Positions 1-9,769 of a stretch of DNA of 51,707 nt are shown piece by piece. Source of the stretch: Chitinophagaceae bacterium (lineage in GTDB: Bacteria; Bacteroidota; Bacteroidia; Chitinophagales; Chitinophagaceae); NCBI GenBank assembly GCA_018335935.1, contig JAGXRG010000050.1, positions 1 through 51,707 on the forward strand. The letters run 5' to 3'. Both the position numbers and the translations under genes were made by a program. The first letter of the stretch is position 1. Each line of letters opens with the position of its first letter. The notes under the pieces were generated by a model. The model was not told the DNA's origin and made no database searches. It saw nothing but the letters and a program-made list of their open reading frames with translations.

Positions 1-190
1 TAATGGTGCAAACAGTATGAACATTAACAACTTTACTGCAAGTATTGGTTTAACTGCTGGTCAGTTATCTAGTGGTGGTACAGGTACACAATCTTTCACT
101 GTTGGTGCTACACTTGATGTAAGTGCTAACCAAGCTGCTGGATTGTACACTACTGCTACTCCTTTTAATGTAACAGTTAACTACAACTAA
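1..190 (+). CDS. DUF4402 domain protein, C-terminal part only
   Basis: The window opens inside a gene; its last 62 codons are read in the frame starting at base 2 and end with TAA at 188-190. The residues are Gly/Ala/Thr/Asn-rich and end in a VGATLDV...AAGLYTT...FNVTVNYN pattern, which is the C-terminal beta-strand signature of DUF4402 proteins: secreted, beta-sandwich proteins of unknown role common in Bacteroidota and Proteobacteria. The 5' end and any signal peptide lie outside the window. It converges on the isoaspartyl peptidase gene, with a shared hairpin terminator between them. Family assignment rests on this short tail only. Confidence 0.7.
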   Translation, partial: NGANSMNINNFTASIGLTAGQLSSGGTGTQSFTVGATLDVSANQAAGLYTTATPFNVTVNYN

Positions 191-215
191 TTTTTAAAAA
201 TCTAATTTCCTAAAT

Positions 216-246
216 AAAAATGCCTGCAATTGCAGGCATTTTTATT
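216..246. terminator. Bidirectional intrinsic terminator
   Basis: A perfect hairpin (TGCCTGCAA / TTGCAGGCA) is flanked by an A-run on the left and a T-run on the right, so it can terminate both the DUF4402 gene (+) and the convergent isoaspartyl peptidase gene (-). Confidence 0.85.
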
Positions 247-262
247 TTAGGCATTTTTGAAC

Positions 263-1210
263 TTAACCATAAATAGCCACTTCATTTAGTCCTTCATTAT
301 TTCTAACACCTCTATACATACCTGCACTATTAAAGATCATAGCATAGTTTCCTTGGGCATCAACACCAATCATACCACCTTCACCTTCCATGCTTTTCAA
401 TTTTTTATTTACAGTATAATCCATAGCTTCTTGCAAACTCATGCATTTATATTCCATTAAACAACTTACATCGTAGGCAGCAACTGCTTTAATAAACACT
501 TCTCCATGACCAGTGCAGCTAATGGCACAAGTTTTATTATTAGCATAAGTACCACTTCCAATCAAAGGACTATCTCCAATTCTACCATATTTTTTATTGG
601 TCATGCCACCTGTACTGGTAGCTGCTGCAATATTTCCTTTATCATCGCAAGCTACAGCACCAACAGTTCCAAATTTTTTATCTTTCATTAATTCTTCTAA
701 GTGATGATGTGTATGGTCTAAAGAATAATTATCAGAATCTCTTAGAGCTTTCCATTGATCATATCTGAATTGAGAATAAAAATATTCATCAGGTTCTAGT
801 TTTATACCTTGTTTAATAGCAAAATCATTAGCACCTTTTCCACTTAAAAAAACATGATTACTATTTAGCATTACTTCTGCAGCCAATTCAACTGGGTTTC
901 TTATATTTCTTATTCCAGAAACGGCACCAGCTTCTAAATCTAAACCTCTCATTATGGCAGCATCCATTTCTTGAACTCCTTTCTTTGTAAATACACTTCC
1001 TCTACCGGCATTAAATAAAATATTATCTTCTAAAACAACTACAGCAGCTTTAACTGCATTGGTGGCTGTTCCTCCTTCTTCTAAAACTGCATAGCCAACA
1101 TTTAAAGCCAATTGCAACCCCTCTAAATAAGCAGCTTCTAATTCAGCAGTCATATCTGCTTTTAAAATTGTTCCTGCACCCCCGTGAATACTGATTGTAA
1201 TTTTTGACAT
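263..1210 (-). CDS. iaaA: Isoaspartyl peptidase / L-asparaginase (Ntn hydrolase)
   Basis: 315 aa, the usual size of plant-type asparaginases. The N-terminus has the family hallmark IHGGAGT (residues 8-14), and the autoproteolysis site is GTVGAV with Thr182 as the predicted N-terminal nucleophile of the beta subunit; the TGHGE motif (around 233-237) is also present. These enzymes hydrolyse isoaspartyl (beta-aspartyl) dipeptides and asparagine. No signal peptide is visible, so it is probably cytoplasmic. It lies 9 nt after the heptose kinase gene on the same strand, so they may be co-transcribed. The cyanophycinase at 11.2 kb would produce beta-Asp-Arg, a natural substrate for this enzyme. Confidence 0.9.
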   Translation of the reverse strand: MSKITISIHGGAGTILKADMTAELEAAYLEGLQLALNVGYAVLEEGGTATNAVKAAVVVLEDNILFNAGRGSVFTKKGVQEMDAAIMRGLDLEAGAVSGIRNIRNPVELAAEVMLNSNHVFLSGKGANDFAIKQGIKLEPDEYFYSQFRYDQWKALRDSDNYSLDHTHHHLEELMKDKKFGTVGAVACDDKGNIAAATSTGGMTNKKYGRIGDSPLIGSGTYANNKTCAISCTGHGEVFIKAVAAYDVSCLMEYKCMSLQEAMDYTVNKKLKSMEGEGGMIGVDAQGNYAMIFNSAGMYRGVRNNEGLNEVAIYG

Positions 1211-1219
1211 AATAATTTT

Positions 1220-2209
1220 TTAATCTTCAATTAATCGTTCACATTCTGCAAATAGTTTTTCTTTATTTATAGCCACAGTTCCCACTTCTTCACAAACTAA
1301 TCCACCTGCAATATTGGCTATTTCACTAGTTAATTGCATGTTTTTGGTTATGGCATAAACCATTGATGCCACAGCTATTACAGTATCGCCTGCACCACTA
1401 ACATCTGCTATATTTCGAACATGTGTAGGAATAATATTTGATGTATTTTGATCTTGATAAAAAACCCCTTTTTCTGATAAGGTTATAAATGAAACTTTAT
1501 TGTTTAATTTTTGATAGAGTTGTTGATGAACATCTTGCAATAAATGCATATCTACTTCATCAAATAACATATTTAAGCCTTCCTTTACCTCTATTAAATT
1601 AGGTTTGAAAATATCTACATTTTTATATGCAAAGAAGTTTTTTCTTTTAGGGTCTACAGTAGTGATAATATTATTTTCTCTACACCATTCAATAGTTTGT
1701 TCAATAATTTTCTGTGTTAATACACCCTTGTTATAATCTTGAAAGATGATAACTTTTGGCCTTTCGGTTTCAATATATTTTTTGATATGGTTTAATAGTT
1801 GTACTTCTAAATTTTCATTGATATCAGTGGATATTTCAGCATCTAACCGCATCATTTGTTGATTACGACTGATTATTCGGGTTTTATTAGTAGTTAACCT
1901 TTCATGACTACTAATTATATAATCAGTATTGATATTTTGTTGTTGTAGAAGTGTCAATAATTTTTTTCCTTCATCATCATCTCCAATAACTGAAATTAAA
2001 GTTGTTTTTGCATGAAGAGCAACAAGGTTTAAAGCAACATTAGCAGCACCTCCTAATCTCAATTCATTTTTTTGAAGTGCTACAATGGGCACAGGAGCTT
2101 CTGGCGAAATTCTAGAAACATTTCCCCACCAGTAAGTATCCAACATCACATCGCCTATTACTGCAATTTTAAGTTGTTCAAATTCACTAAAAAGTTGTTG
2201 AATCATCAT
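1220..2209 (-). CDS. hldA: D-glycero-beta-D-manno-heptose-7-phosphate kinase (PfkB family)
   Basis: 329 aa PfkB/ribokinase-fold sugar kinase. The start has IGDVMLDTYWWG and SPEAPVP (residues 18-41), typical of RfaE/HldE domain I, then a GGAANVA motif (53-59) and the anion-hole/catalytic signature DVSGAGDT with catalytic Asp275. It phosphorylates D-glycero-D-manno-heptose 7-phosphate at C1 for ADP-heptose (LPS core) synthesis. It has only the kinase domain; the HldE-type nucleotidyltransferase domain is absent and must be encoded separately, as is common in Bacteroidota. The start at 2209 is ATG ATG, so a start one codon later is equally possible. Confidence 0.9.
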   Translation of the reverse strand: MMIQQLFSEFEQLKIAVIGDVMLDTYWWGNVSRISPEAPVPIVALQKNELRLGGAANVALNLVALHAKTTLISVIGDDDEGKKLLTLLQQQNINTDYIISSHERLTTNKTRIISRNQQMMRLDAEISTDINENLEVQLLNHIKKYIETERPKVIIFQDYNKGVLTQKIIEQTIEWCRENNIITTVDPKRKNFFAYKNVDIFKPNLIEVKEGLNMLFDEVDMHLLQDVHQQLYQKLNNKVSFITLSEKGVFYQDQNTSNIIPTHVRNIADVSGAGDTVIAVASMVYAITKNMQLTSEIANIAGGLVCEEVGTVAINKEKLFAECERLIED

Positions 2210-2249
2210 TCACAAGAATAAATATTATTCAAAAGTAATGTTTGAATAA

Positions 2250-3695
2250 TTATGAACTTGTTTTTGTTGTTTTGTTTCTACTTACCAAGCCATAATAAAC
2301 TGGAATACCTATTAGCGTAATTATTAATCCTGGCCAAGTGTAATTAGGTTTATAGATAATGAGTAAAATACAAAATGCTAATCCCATAATAATATAGAGT
2401 ATGGGTAGAATAGGATATCCAAAAGCCTTGTATGGTCTTTCTGTGTGTGGTTGTGTTTTTCTTAAAATGAAAATTCCAACAATAGTTAATATATAAAACA
2501 TAACTACAACAAATGAAATCATATCTAACAAATCGCCATATTTTCCACTAATACACCATAAACTTGCAGCAATGCACTGAATCCATAAGGCAACTTGAGG
2601 TACTGCAAATTGGTTAAGTTGACCTACTTTTTTAAAGAACAATCCATCTTTAGCCATAGTGTAATACACCCTTGCACCTGCTAAGATTAAACCATTATTA
2701 CAACCAAAAGTTGATATCATTATGCAAATGGCAATGAAAGTAGTGCCAAAAGCAGGAAAAATTTTATTAGCTGCTGCAACAGCTACTCTATCATCTGTAG
2801 GGAAAGCCAACTCCTGCAATGGCAAAACATTCAAGTACATTAAATTAGCTGAAACATAAATAATAGTAACAATTAATGTTCCTAATAACAAACTTAAACC
2901 CAAATTGCGTTTAGGGTTCTTCATTTCAGCAGCAATAAAAGTTACATTATTCCAGGCATCACTACTAAAAATACTACCTACCATTGCTGCTGCAATAGCT
3001 CCTGCTAAAGCACTTCCTCCAATACCTATCCATTGTGATGGCTCTAAAATTCCTGCAGCATTTTTAATACCATGATTTTGCATGGCTGTTAAACCTGTTT
3101 TCATGTTTTCATCCCAAAAACTTTCTTTCACTAAAAATAAACCGAAAATGATAAGGCCAAATAATGCTAATAATTTGGCAGAAGTAAATAATGTTTGAAT
3201 CCATTTTGCTTCTTTAACACCTCTGGTATTGACAAAAGTTAAAAAACAAATAATTGCAATAGCTACTAATTGTCCTGCATAAATTTTCAAGCCTAAAATA
3301 TTAAACAAAAAATAATCATTCCCTAATTCTGGAACCAGATAGGCTAAGAATTTTGAAAAAGCTACTCCAACTGCTGCAATAGTTGCAGTTTGAATTACAG
3401 TAAAAAAACTCCAACCATATAAAAACCCCACTAATGGATTATAGGCTTCTTTTAAATAAACATATTGGCCACCAGCTTTTGGAAACATACCGCATAATTC
3501 ACCATAACTAAGGGCTGCAATTAGGGTCATGAAACCTGTAAACACCCAAACTAATATTAACCAACCAGCACTGCCCACATTTCTAGTAATGTCTGCACTT
3601 ACAATAAAGATTCCAGAACCAATCATGCTTCCTGCAACAATCATTGTTGCATCGAACAAACTTAATGTTGGTTTAAAAGTAGTTGTGTTATTCAT
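2250..3695 (-). CDS. APC-superfamily amino acid permease
   Basis: 481 aa with about 12 hydrophobic segments. The first helix has the APC signature MIGSGIF (residues 24-30), and the general layout (DATMIVAG..., then VWVFTGFMTLIAALSYGEL) matches the LAT/APC family of amino-acid transporters and exchangers. It is an inner-membrane carrier; the substrate cannot be read from the sequence. A second, less similar APC carrier lies at 49.7 kb. The gene is preceded by the terminator of the OmpH-like gene, so it probably has its own promoter. Confidence 0.88.
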   Translation of the reverse strand: MNNTTTFKPTLSLFDATMIVAGSMIGSGIFIVSADITRNVGSAGWLILVWVFTGFMTLIAALSYGELCGMFPKAGGQYVYLKEAYNPLVGFLYGWSFFTVIQTATIAAVGVAFSKFLAYLVPELGNDYFLFNILGLKIYAGQLVAIAIICFLTFVNTRGVKEAKWIQTLFTSAKLLALFGLIIFGLFLVKESFWDENMKTGLTAMQNHGIKNAAGILEPSQWIGIGGSALAGAIAAAMVGSIFSSDAWNNVTFIAAEMKNPKRNLGLSLLLGTLIVTIIYVSANLMYLNVLPLQELAFPTDDRVAVAAANKIFPAFGTTFIAICIMISTFGCNNGLILAGARVYYTMAKDGLFFKKVGQLNQFAVPQVALWIQCIAASLWCISGKYGDLLDMISFVVVMFYILTIVGIFILRKTQPHTERPYKAFGYPILPILYIIMGLAFCILLIIYKPNYTWPGLIITLIGIPVYYGLVSRNKTTKTSS

Positions 3696-3711
3696 GTAGT
3701 AGTTTTGTAAA

Positions 3712-3742
3712 ATAAAAAAGCTGCACTTAAAAAGTGCAGCTT
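3712..3742 (-). terminator. Terminator of the OmpH-like gene
   Basis: An 11-bp hairpin (AAGCTGCACTT / AAGTGCAGCTT), read on the minus strand, is followed by a T-rich run. It lies 26 nt beyond the stop of the OmpH-like gene and before the permease start. Confidence 0.8.
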
Positions 3743-3767
3743 CGAAGATATAGTTTTTAGATATTCG

Positions 3768-4352
3768 TTATTTTTTCTTGAACTTATAGGTTTCGTTTAA
3801 ACCTTTAATTAAATCTGCTGTAATGTTGTATGCAGAATCTTTATAATAAATTAAATCAGATGAGTTGGAAAGAATAAAAGAATAAGTTCTGTTTTTATTG
3901 TATTCTTTTAAATAATCTTCAATCTTCTTTTTTACATCTAATAATTTGTCGCGAGTTTCACTAGATAGTTTATTAGCTTCTGTTTGTTCTCTAAGTTGAT
4001 AATCGTTATCTCTTCTTTCTAAATCTTGTCGGGCTTCATTCATTTGTTCCGGACTCATACTATTGCCCTTACCCTGATATTCTTTGAGCTTTGAAATATT
4101 AGCATTTTTAATTTCGGCTAAATGATTTCTTACTTCTTGTTCTTTTTTAGAAAGCTCTTTTATGACTTCTTTGTAATATTCAAAATTGTTTTGTATAGAA
4201 TCCATTTCGAAATAAGCAATTGTACAACCTTTGCTTGATTGCTTTATTTTCTCTACTTTACAATTATGTTGGTTGTGTTTTATTTGTAAATAAAATAAAG
4301 CAGCTACTGCAATAGAAAGAATAGTAAGGATAATAGTGTTGAAATGCTTCAT
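3768..4352 (-). CDS. OmpH/Skp-family periplasmic chaperone-like protein
   Basis: 194 aa with an N-terminal hydrophobic segment (residues 7-23) that is a signal peptide or anchor. It is followed by the IAYFEMDSI beta-strand (45-53) typical of OmpH/Skp, a long charged coiled-coil stretch (about 60-150) and the closing YSFILSNSSDLIYYKDSAYNIT strand (157-178). Skp-type trimers hold unfolded outer-membrane proteins in the periplasm. Bacteroidota usually carry several OmpH paralogues, often beside bamA; this one stands alone. A Cys-free cleavage region makes a signal-anchored form plausible. Confidence 0.8.
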   Translation of the reverse strand: MKHFNTIILTILSIAVAALFYLQIKHNQHNCKVEKIKQSSKGCTIAYFEMDSIQNNFEYYKEVIKELSKKEQEVRNHLAEIKNANISKLKEYQGKGNSMSPEQMNEARQDLERRDNDYQLREQTEANKLSSETRDKLLDVKKKIEDYLKEYNKNRTYSFILSNSSDLIYYKDSAYNITADLIKGLNETYKFKKK

Positions 4353-4439
4353 TCAAAAAATTTGAACCTCAAATATAGAAGGTGCAACCATTAAACAAAG
4401 GTTAAACTGGTAATTTTAGAAAAATCTTCACATATAAAA

Positions 4440-7256
4440 CTACCTACCACTTTTACTGATTGCAGTAGCAAAATTGCTATTGAAATCTTTCTCAGAATTT
4501 AATTCTTCTAATGAAATGTGCATTCTATATTGCCAATAATGATTAGGGTCTGCAGGAATATTGATTCTTTCTTCATTTGGATTTTCTAAGCGTAAATTTT
4601 CATCAGAGCCTAATAAATCTTGCAACTGAAAAATGGCCCACATTGCCGGAGCATGTAAATGTTGTTCAATAATTAATTGATTGATCCAGGCTTCACAGTA
4701 AATTGGTGCATTACCCCATTGACCCAATTGTGTATTGAAAAATCGTTGTGTTTTGTTATGGTCTTCTTCCCACCAGCCACGAATAGTACTCATGTCGTGT
4801 GTGCTTGGAGTTACAACACTTAAGTAAGGAGCATTGGCAGGATGAAAAAATTCACCCTGATCACCTTTTGGCATTCTCTGAATTTCTAAACTGAGTAATC
4901 CCAGTTGTTGCATAATTTCAGGAACGCAGGCTGGCACTAATCCTAAATCTTCACCACAGATCAACATATTAGTAACTCTTCTCAAAGCAGGAAGTTTTTG
5001 TAAAGCTTCTAACTTCCATAAGTTATCTTGTCGTCTATAAAAATAATCTACATATAAATCTCTTAGTTGTTGTTGTGAATGAAAGTCTAAATTAATGAAT
5101 GATGATGTTTTTTCTATATTAAACCTAAAATGAAATTGCTGACCACTTGAGCCATCAACTTCAAAAAATATAACATTACTAATTAAATTAAATAACCCAA
5201 TTTTTAGTTTTTGATTGACTTCATTTTGCTCTAAGTTTTCAAAATGGACAGCAACTTTCTGTTGAGTATTAAAAGCTTCTTTAAGACTATAAACACCATG
5301 ATTTATTTCTAAAAATTGTGTTTTTATTTTTTCAGTATCGTACCCAAACTGATCCCATAACACAGATTCTGTTATATAAGGTTTGGTAAAACGGTAATGA
5401 TTGAAGTCAATATTTCTACTAAATATTTCATTGATATTGACTGGAATGGCTGGAACAAAATATCCCATAATGCCTTCAACTGCATGTGTAGGAATGCTCC
5501 AAATTCTGAAAAAACCTAATATATGATCTATTCTAAAGGTATCAAAATAGGCAGTCATTTGTTCAAATCTTTGTTTCCACCAGGCAAAACCATCAGCTTT
5601 CATTTTCTCCCAATTATAGGTTGGGAAACCCCAGTTCTGACCTTTGATTGCAAAATCATCAGGAGGTGCACCTGCTTGCACATTTAAATGATATAATGCA
5701 GGTTGTTGCCATGCATCAACACCATATCTATATATGCCAATTGGAATATCTCCCTTTACAACTACACTTTTTGAATGTGCATATTGTGTGGCTGCTTTTA
5801 ATTGAAGATGAAGATGATATTGTACAAAGAAATAAAAAGAAATATCGGTAGCTGAGTTTTTATCTTTCAGCAAAGAATCAATTTCTTTTTGAATGAATAC
5901 TTGATGTTTTGGCCAATTGTTAAAGTTGGATGTATTGTATTTATCTCTTAAATAAGAAAAAACTGCATAAGCCTCTAGCCAATGTTTATTATCATTATAA
6001 AAAGATTGATACGATTCAGATTCAAAAGTTTTTTTGTGTTGTAGTTTAAATATTTTTTTTAAAAAAGTTAGTTTAATGTCAACTACTTTTTCATAGTCTA
6101 CATGCTGCTTTTTATTTAAAGCAATTCTGTCTTTTTCAATTTCTTTTAATAAAGAAAAATTCTCTTTATCTGTTGTAGCCTCTAAGTTGATATAGATGGG
6201 GTGTAATGCAAATGCAGAAATTGCAGCATAAGGGTAGGAGTCTTTCCAAGAATGATTAGCAATAGTATCATTGATGGGTAAAATTTGTATGAGTTTTAAA
6301 CCCACCTGGCTACACCAATCAACCATTAATTTCATATCTGTAAATTCACCAACACCAAAACTTTTTTCAGATCTTAAGCTAAACACTGGAATGGCTACAC
6401 CTGCACCACGCCATGTGTTTACAGGAAAGTTGGCAAAGGCATCGTTTACAATTGTTTTTTTATTAGTTTTTACTTCATCAAATAAAACTCTATTTTCACC
6501 ATCTTCAAAAGCTAAAAACTTGTTTTCGGTGGTGTTGAATAAACCATATTTATATTGTATTGGAAATTTTTCTTTGCTTAAATCTAAATCAACTTTAAAT
6601 AAATCTTCGCCATCTTTTCTTGATAATAAAATTACTTTTTCAGTATTCCATTTGCCCAATTTTTCTGAACTACCAATTAAACAAATAGTTTGATGAGCTT
6701 TTATTAATGGAAATTTGGTTTGAAAAGTATGTGTAATTTTTCTAGGCTTACTTACTTTAAATGAATTGGTATGAGTTGGTAATAATATTTTTTTAAAGGG
6801 AACTGTATAAAAGGCGTTTTGTAAATAACCTGTATAATTCCAGCCATCTATTCTTAAAATTTCTTTACAGTTAGAGTTTAAATCAATTTGTTTGTCTGAG
6901 CCACAATCGTAACTTATTGTTCCATCTGCATTTTTTAAAAAATAATTGTAAGTTATAGGTGATGATGAAAGATCTTCTTTGTTTACATTAATTATGGTAT
7001 ACCAAAATTCGTCGTTAAAAAATTCTAAACGTATTGCATCATCCATATTTCCATTTCCTAATTTAGGATGATTGCCAGTAACAAATAATTCCTGACCAAA
7101 ACTTGTTGTAAATCTTAATTGAAAAGTAATTCGTTCAACATTTATTTTTTTGCTTGTTTTTGTTGTTGCTTCATTTTTAGGAGCAGCTTTCTTTGAAGCA
7201 ACTTTTTTGACTTTTGGCTGTGTTGTTTTTTTAGTAAGCGAATTAGTTTTCTCCAT
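4440..7256 (-). CDS. malQ: 4-alpha-glucanotransferase with two N-terminal starch-binding domains
   Basis: About 938 aa from the ATG at 7256; an upstream in-frame ATG at 7292 would add 12 unlikely residues. A Lys-rich leader is followed by two CBM20-like domains (about 40-130 and 160-270; each has a VTGNHPKLGNG- or IGSSEKLGKW-type turn) and then a GH77 catalytic domain. Catalytic residues are readable: nucleophile Asp577 in FRIDHILGFF, acid/base Glu769 in CGEDLG and Asp821 in STHDMST. GH77 enzymes transfer alpha-1,4-glucan segments in glycogen/maltodextrin metabolism. The CBM20-CBM20-GH77 layout is the plant DPE2-like form, common in Bacteroidota. No signal peptide is seen, so it should be cytoplasmic. 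Confidence 0.92.
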   Translation of the reverse strand: MEKTNSLTKKTTQPKVKKVASKKAAPKNEATTKTSKKINVERITFQLRFTTSFGQELFVTGNHPKLGNGNMDDAIRLEFFNDEFWYTIINVNKEDLSSSPITYNYFLKNADGTISYDCGSDKQIDLNSNCKEILRIDGWNYTGYLQNAFYTVPFKKILLPTHTNSFKVSKPRKITHTFQTKFPLIKAHQTICLIGSSEKLGKWNTEKVILLSRKDGEDLFKVDLDLSKEKFPIQYKYGLFNTTENKFLAFEDGENRVLFDEVKTNKKTIVNDAFANFPVNTWRGAGVAIPVFSLRSEKSFGVGEFTDMKLMVDWCSQVGLKLIQILPINDTIANHSWKDSYPYAAISAFALHPIYINLEATTDKENFSLLKEIEKDRIALNKKQHVDYEKVVDIKLTFLKKIFKLQHKKTFESESYQSFYNDNKHWLEAYAVFSYLRDKYNTSNFNNWPKHQVFIQKEIDSLLKDKNSATDISFYFFVQYHLHLQLKAATQYAHSKSVVVKGDIPIGIYRYGVDAWQQPALYHLNVQAGAPPDDFAIKGQNWGFPTYNWEKMKADGFAWWKQRFEQMTAYFDTFRIDHILGFFRIWSIPTHAVEGIMGYFVPAIPVNINEIFSRNIDFNHYRFTKPYITESVLWDQFGYDTEKIKTQFLEINHGVYSLKEAFNTQQKVAVHFENLEQNEVNQKLKIGLFNLISNVIFFEVDGSSGQQFHFRFNIEKTSSFINLDFHSQQQLRDLYVDYFYRRQDNLWKLEALQKLPALRRVTNMLICGEDLGLVPACVPEIMQQLGLLSLEIQRMPKGDQGEFFHPANAPYLSVVTPSTHDMSTIRGWWEEDHNKTQRFFNTQLGQWGNAPIYCEAWINQLIIEQHLHAPAMWAIFQLQDLLGSDENLRLENPNEERINIPADPNHYWQYRMHISLEELNSEKDFNSNFATAISKSGR

Positions 7257-7405
7257 AATCAATATCTTTTCAAGTAAGCAAAGGTCTTGCAAAATAATGA
7301 TTTAATGTGTAATAAACACACGTTTGTTAGTTTTTATCCTTTCTAACTATAATTTAATATTTTATAATTGATAATGGTTATGCTTAATTTGCACGTTATA
7401 CCTTT

Positions 7406-8629
7406 ATGAAAAATAACAAACAAGCTGCTTTAGGTTTTATTTTTATTACCTTGCTGATAGATGTTACAGGATTTGGCATCATTATACCAATTATACCAAC
7501 TTTAATACAAGATTTAGCTAAATGCTCATTAAGTGAAGCTGCTGTTTATGGAGGATGGATGCAAACCACTTTTGCTATTATGCAATTTGTTTGTGCCCCT
7601 ATTTTGGGCAATTTGAGTGATAAATTTGGAAGAAGACCAATATTACTATTCTCACTTTTCGGTTTTGCTTTAGATTATTTGTTTACTGCTTTTGCACCAA
7701 CATTATTTTGGTTGTTTGTAGGTAGAACTATTGCTGGTATTACAGGTGCAAGCTTTTCTACAGCTGGTGCTTATATAAGCGATGTGTCTACACCAGAAAA
7801 AAAAGCTCAAAACTTTGGAATGATTGGGGTTGCTTTTGGCATAGGATTTATTGTTGGACCTGCACTTGGAGGAATTTTAGGAGAATATGATATTCGTTTG
7901 CCCTTTTTTGCTTCTGCAGCCTTAGCCATGATTAATTGGTTATATGGGTATATAGTTTTACCAGAATCTCTACCTAAAGAAAAAAGAAGAGAGTTTAGTT
8001 GGAAACGTGCTAATCCTATTGGCACATTATTGCAGTTTAAAAAATATCCGGTCATCATTGGTTTAGTGATATCTATCTTTTTATTATATGTTGCTTCTCA
8101 TGCTGTACAAACCACATGGACTTATTACACTATGTATCGTTTTGGTTGGGATGCTACTGCTATTGGTTGGTCATTAGCATTTGTAGGTTTAGTTGTAGCT
8201 GCTGTACAAGGTGGATTAATTAGACTCATCATACCAAAACTTGGATTAGAAAAAAGTGTTTATGTAGGATTAGCATTTTATGCAACCGGATTTTTATTAT
8301 TTGGTTTAGCCACTCAAGGTTGGATGATGTATGCTTTTATGATGGTATATGGACTTGGAGGTATTACCATGCCAGCTTTACAAGGTTTAATTAGTAATGA
8401 AGTACCTCAAAATGAGCAAGGAGAATTGCAAGGAGGATTAACCAGTATCATGAGTATAGCATTAATATTTGGCCCACCTCTAATGACTCATGTATTTGCA
8501 ACATTTACAGCTATAAATGCTCCTCTACACATTCCTGGAGCAGCCATGATTTTAGGAAGTATATTAACAATAGTTAGCTCATTTTTAGCATACAATTCTT
8601 TAGTAAGGAAACATAGAATTAAAACTTAA
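7406..8629 (+). CDS. TetA-like MFS transporter
   Basis: 407 aa with 12 predicted transmembrane segments. It has the MFS motif A GNLSDKFGRRP between helices 2 and 3 and a GVAFGIGFIVGPALGG motif C in helix 5, which marks drug/H+ antiporters. Overall it resembles the TCR/Tet family that includes tetracycline exporters, but chromosomal Bacteroidota members are mostly uncharacterised and resistance should not be assumed. It is transcribed divergently from malQ; the short intergenic region has a TAATTTG element at 7385-7391 that is close to the Bacteroidota -7 box. Confidence 0.88.
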   Translation: MKNNKQAALGFIFITLLIDVTGFGIIIPIIPTLIQDLAKCSLSEAAVYGGWMQTTFAIMQFVCAPILGNLSDKFGRRPILLFSLFGFALDYLFTAFAPTLFWLFVGRTIAGITGASFSTAGAYISDVSTPEKKAQNFGMIGVAFGIGFIVGPALGGILGEYDIRLPFFASAALAMINWLYGYIVLPESLPKEKRREFSWKRANPIGTLLQFKKYPVIIGLVISIFLLYVASHAVQTTWTYYTMYRFGWDATAIGWSLAFVGLVVAAVQGGLIRLIIPKLGLEKSVYVGLAFYATGFLLFGLATQGWMMYAFMMVYGLGGITMPALQGLISNEVPQNEQGELQGGLTSIMSIALIFGPPLMTHVFATFTAINAPLHIPGAAMILGSILTIVSSFLAYNSLVRKHRIKT

Positions 8630-8630
8630 T

Positions 8631-9767
8631 CTAAGAGTGTCTGGTAATACTATTATAGCAAAATCCCAAGCATAATGTAAAAGGTAAAAAAGCAATATTG
8701 AATTGTTGTGGTAATACAAACCATAAACATAGAACAATAAATGTTAATATTGTTACTACATGGAAGTAAATGTTTTTATGTTTCGATTTTTTAAGAATCA
8801 AGTAAAACCCAATAATGTTGGTGGGTAAAGCCCACAACAAGTTGTAATTGTTTGCACAAGATTTATGATCGGTTCCAAACCACATAAACAATAATACTAA
8901 TCCTAATAGTCCAGTTATTAAAACAAGAGTAGCAGAAAGTTTGTATAAAATATTTTGAGCTTTGGGTTGATATAAAAAATACAACACAGCAACAATTAGC
9001 AGAACAATGCTAAACACAAGCAGTGGTTGATTATTTTTTGAAGAAGTAATTAGAGAAGTAGCAGGATAAATTTTTCTATTGTTGATGAATTGATTTTTAC
9101 TGTTAAAACTATCAATAGCAAACATTAAATAATCTGGTAAAAAAGTACTTTCTTCTATGGAAACTTTTCTATCAATTTTACTGCCCAATAAAAAATCGAT
9201 TCCCAATTTACTCCAGCTCATATTACCACTATCTAAATATTGATAAAGCATATTTCTAAATGTGGTGTTAGGTTTTACTAAACTTGTATTACATGAAAAA
9301 GCTGTATTCTTTTTTAGTAAATCTCTAATTCTTGTAGTGCAGTTATCAAATAAAAAATCGTATTTATAAAATTTATTATTACCATCAAGATTTTTGATTA
9401 AAGTTTGAAGAATATCTTTTTTTTGTTGAGAAGATAGTTCTAAAACTTGTTCAGTTATGGTTCTTCCTTCGTAGAGATAATTTGCAAAAAAATCTGAAGT
9501 ATATTCTTGCGATAAAAAATAATCTAATTTACCTCTAGTGAATTTCATCAAAAAATTGGGGTCGTTAAAATCGAATGTGCCATAGTTGTAAACTATATCA
9601 ATTCCATAAGTAGAATCTATTACTCTTAAAGCAGTATGACCAAATATAGAATACAACTCATTTCCTGGTGAACAGGTTAAAACACTGATTTGTAATTTAG
9701 AGCTATCTGTTTGAGAAAAAATAAAAGTCGAAAAAATGAATGTTAGGATGAATAAATATTTTTTCAT
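8631..9767 (-). CDS. DUF4105 domain membrane protein
   Basis: 378 aa. It begins with a signal peptide (residues 1-18, ending FSQ), then a DUF4105 domain recognisable by LLTCSPG-like (here VLTCSPGNELYSIFGHTALRV), YNYGTFDF and FLFDNCTTRIRD, the latter with a conserved Cys and His that resemble a papain-like/NlpC-type active site. The C-terminal third has five hydrophobic segments. The function is unknown; DUF4105 proteins are typical of Bacteroidota envelopes. It converges on the MFS gene with only 1 nt between stop codons, so transcripts must overlap unless terminated inside coding sequence. Confidence 0.82.
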   Translation of the reverse strand: MKKYLFILTFIFSTFIFSQTDSSKLQISVLTCSPGNELYSIFGHTALRVIDSTYGIDIVYNYGTFDFNDPNFLMKFTRGKLDYFLSQEYTSDFFANYLYEGRTITEQVLELSSQQKKDILQTLIKNLDGNNKFYKYDFLFDNCTTRIRDLLKKNTAFSCNTSLVKPNTTFRNMLYQYLDSGNMSWSKLGIDFLLGSKIDRKVSIEESTFLPDYLMFAIDSFNSKNQFINNRKIYPATSLITSSKNNQPLLVFSIVLLIVAVLYFLYQPKAQNILYKLSATLVLITGLLGLVLLFMWFGTDHKSCANNYNLLWALPTNIIGFYLILKKSKHKNIYFHVVTILTFIVLCLWFVLPQQFNIAFLPFTLCLGFCYNSITRHS

Positions 9768-9769
9768 GT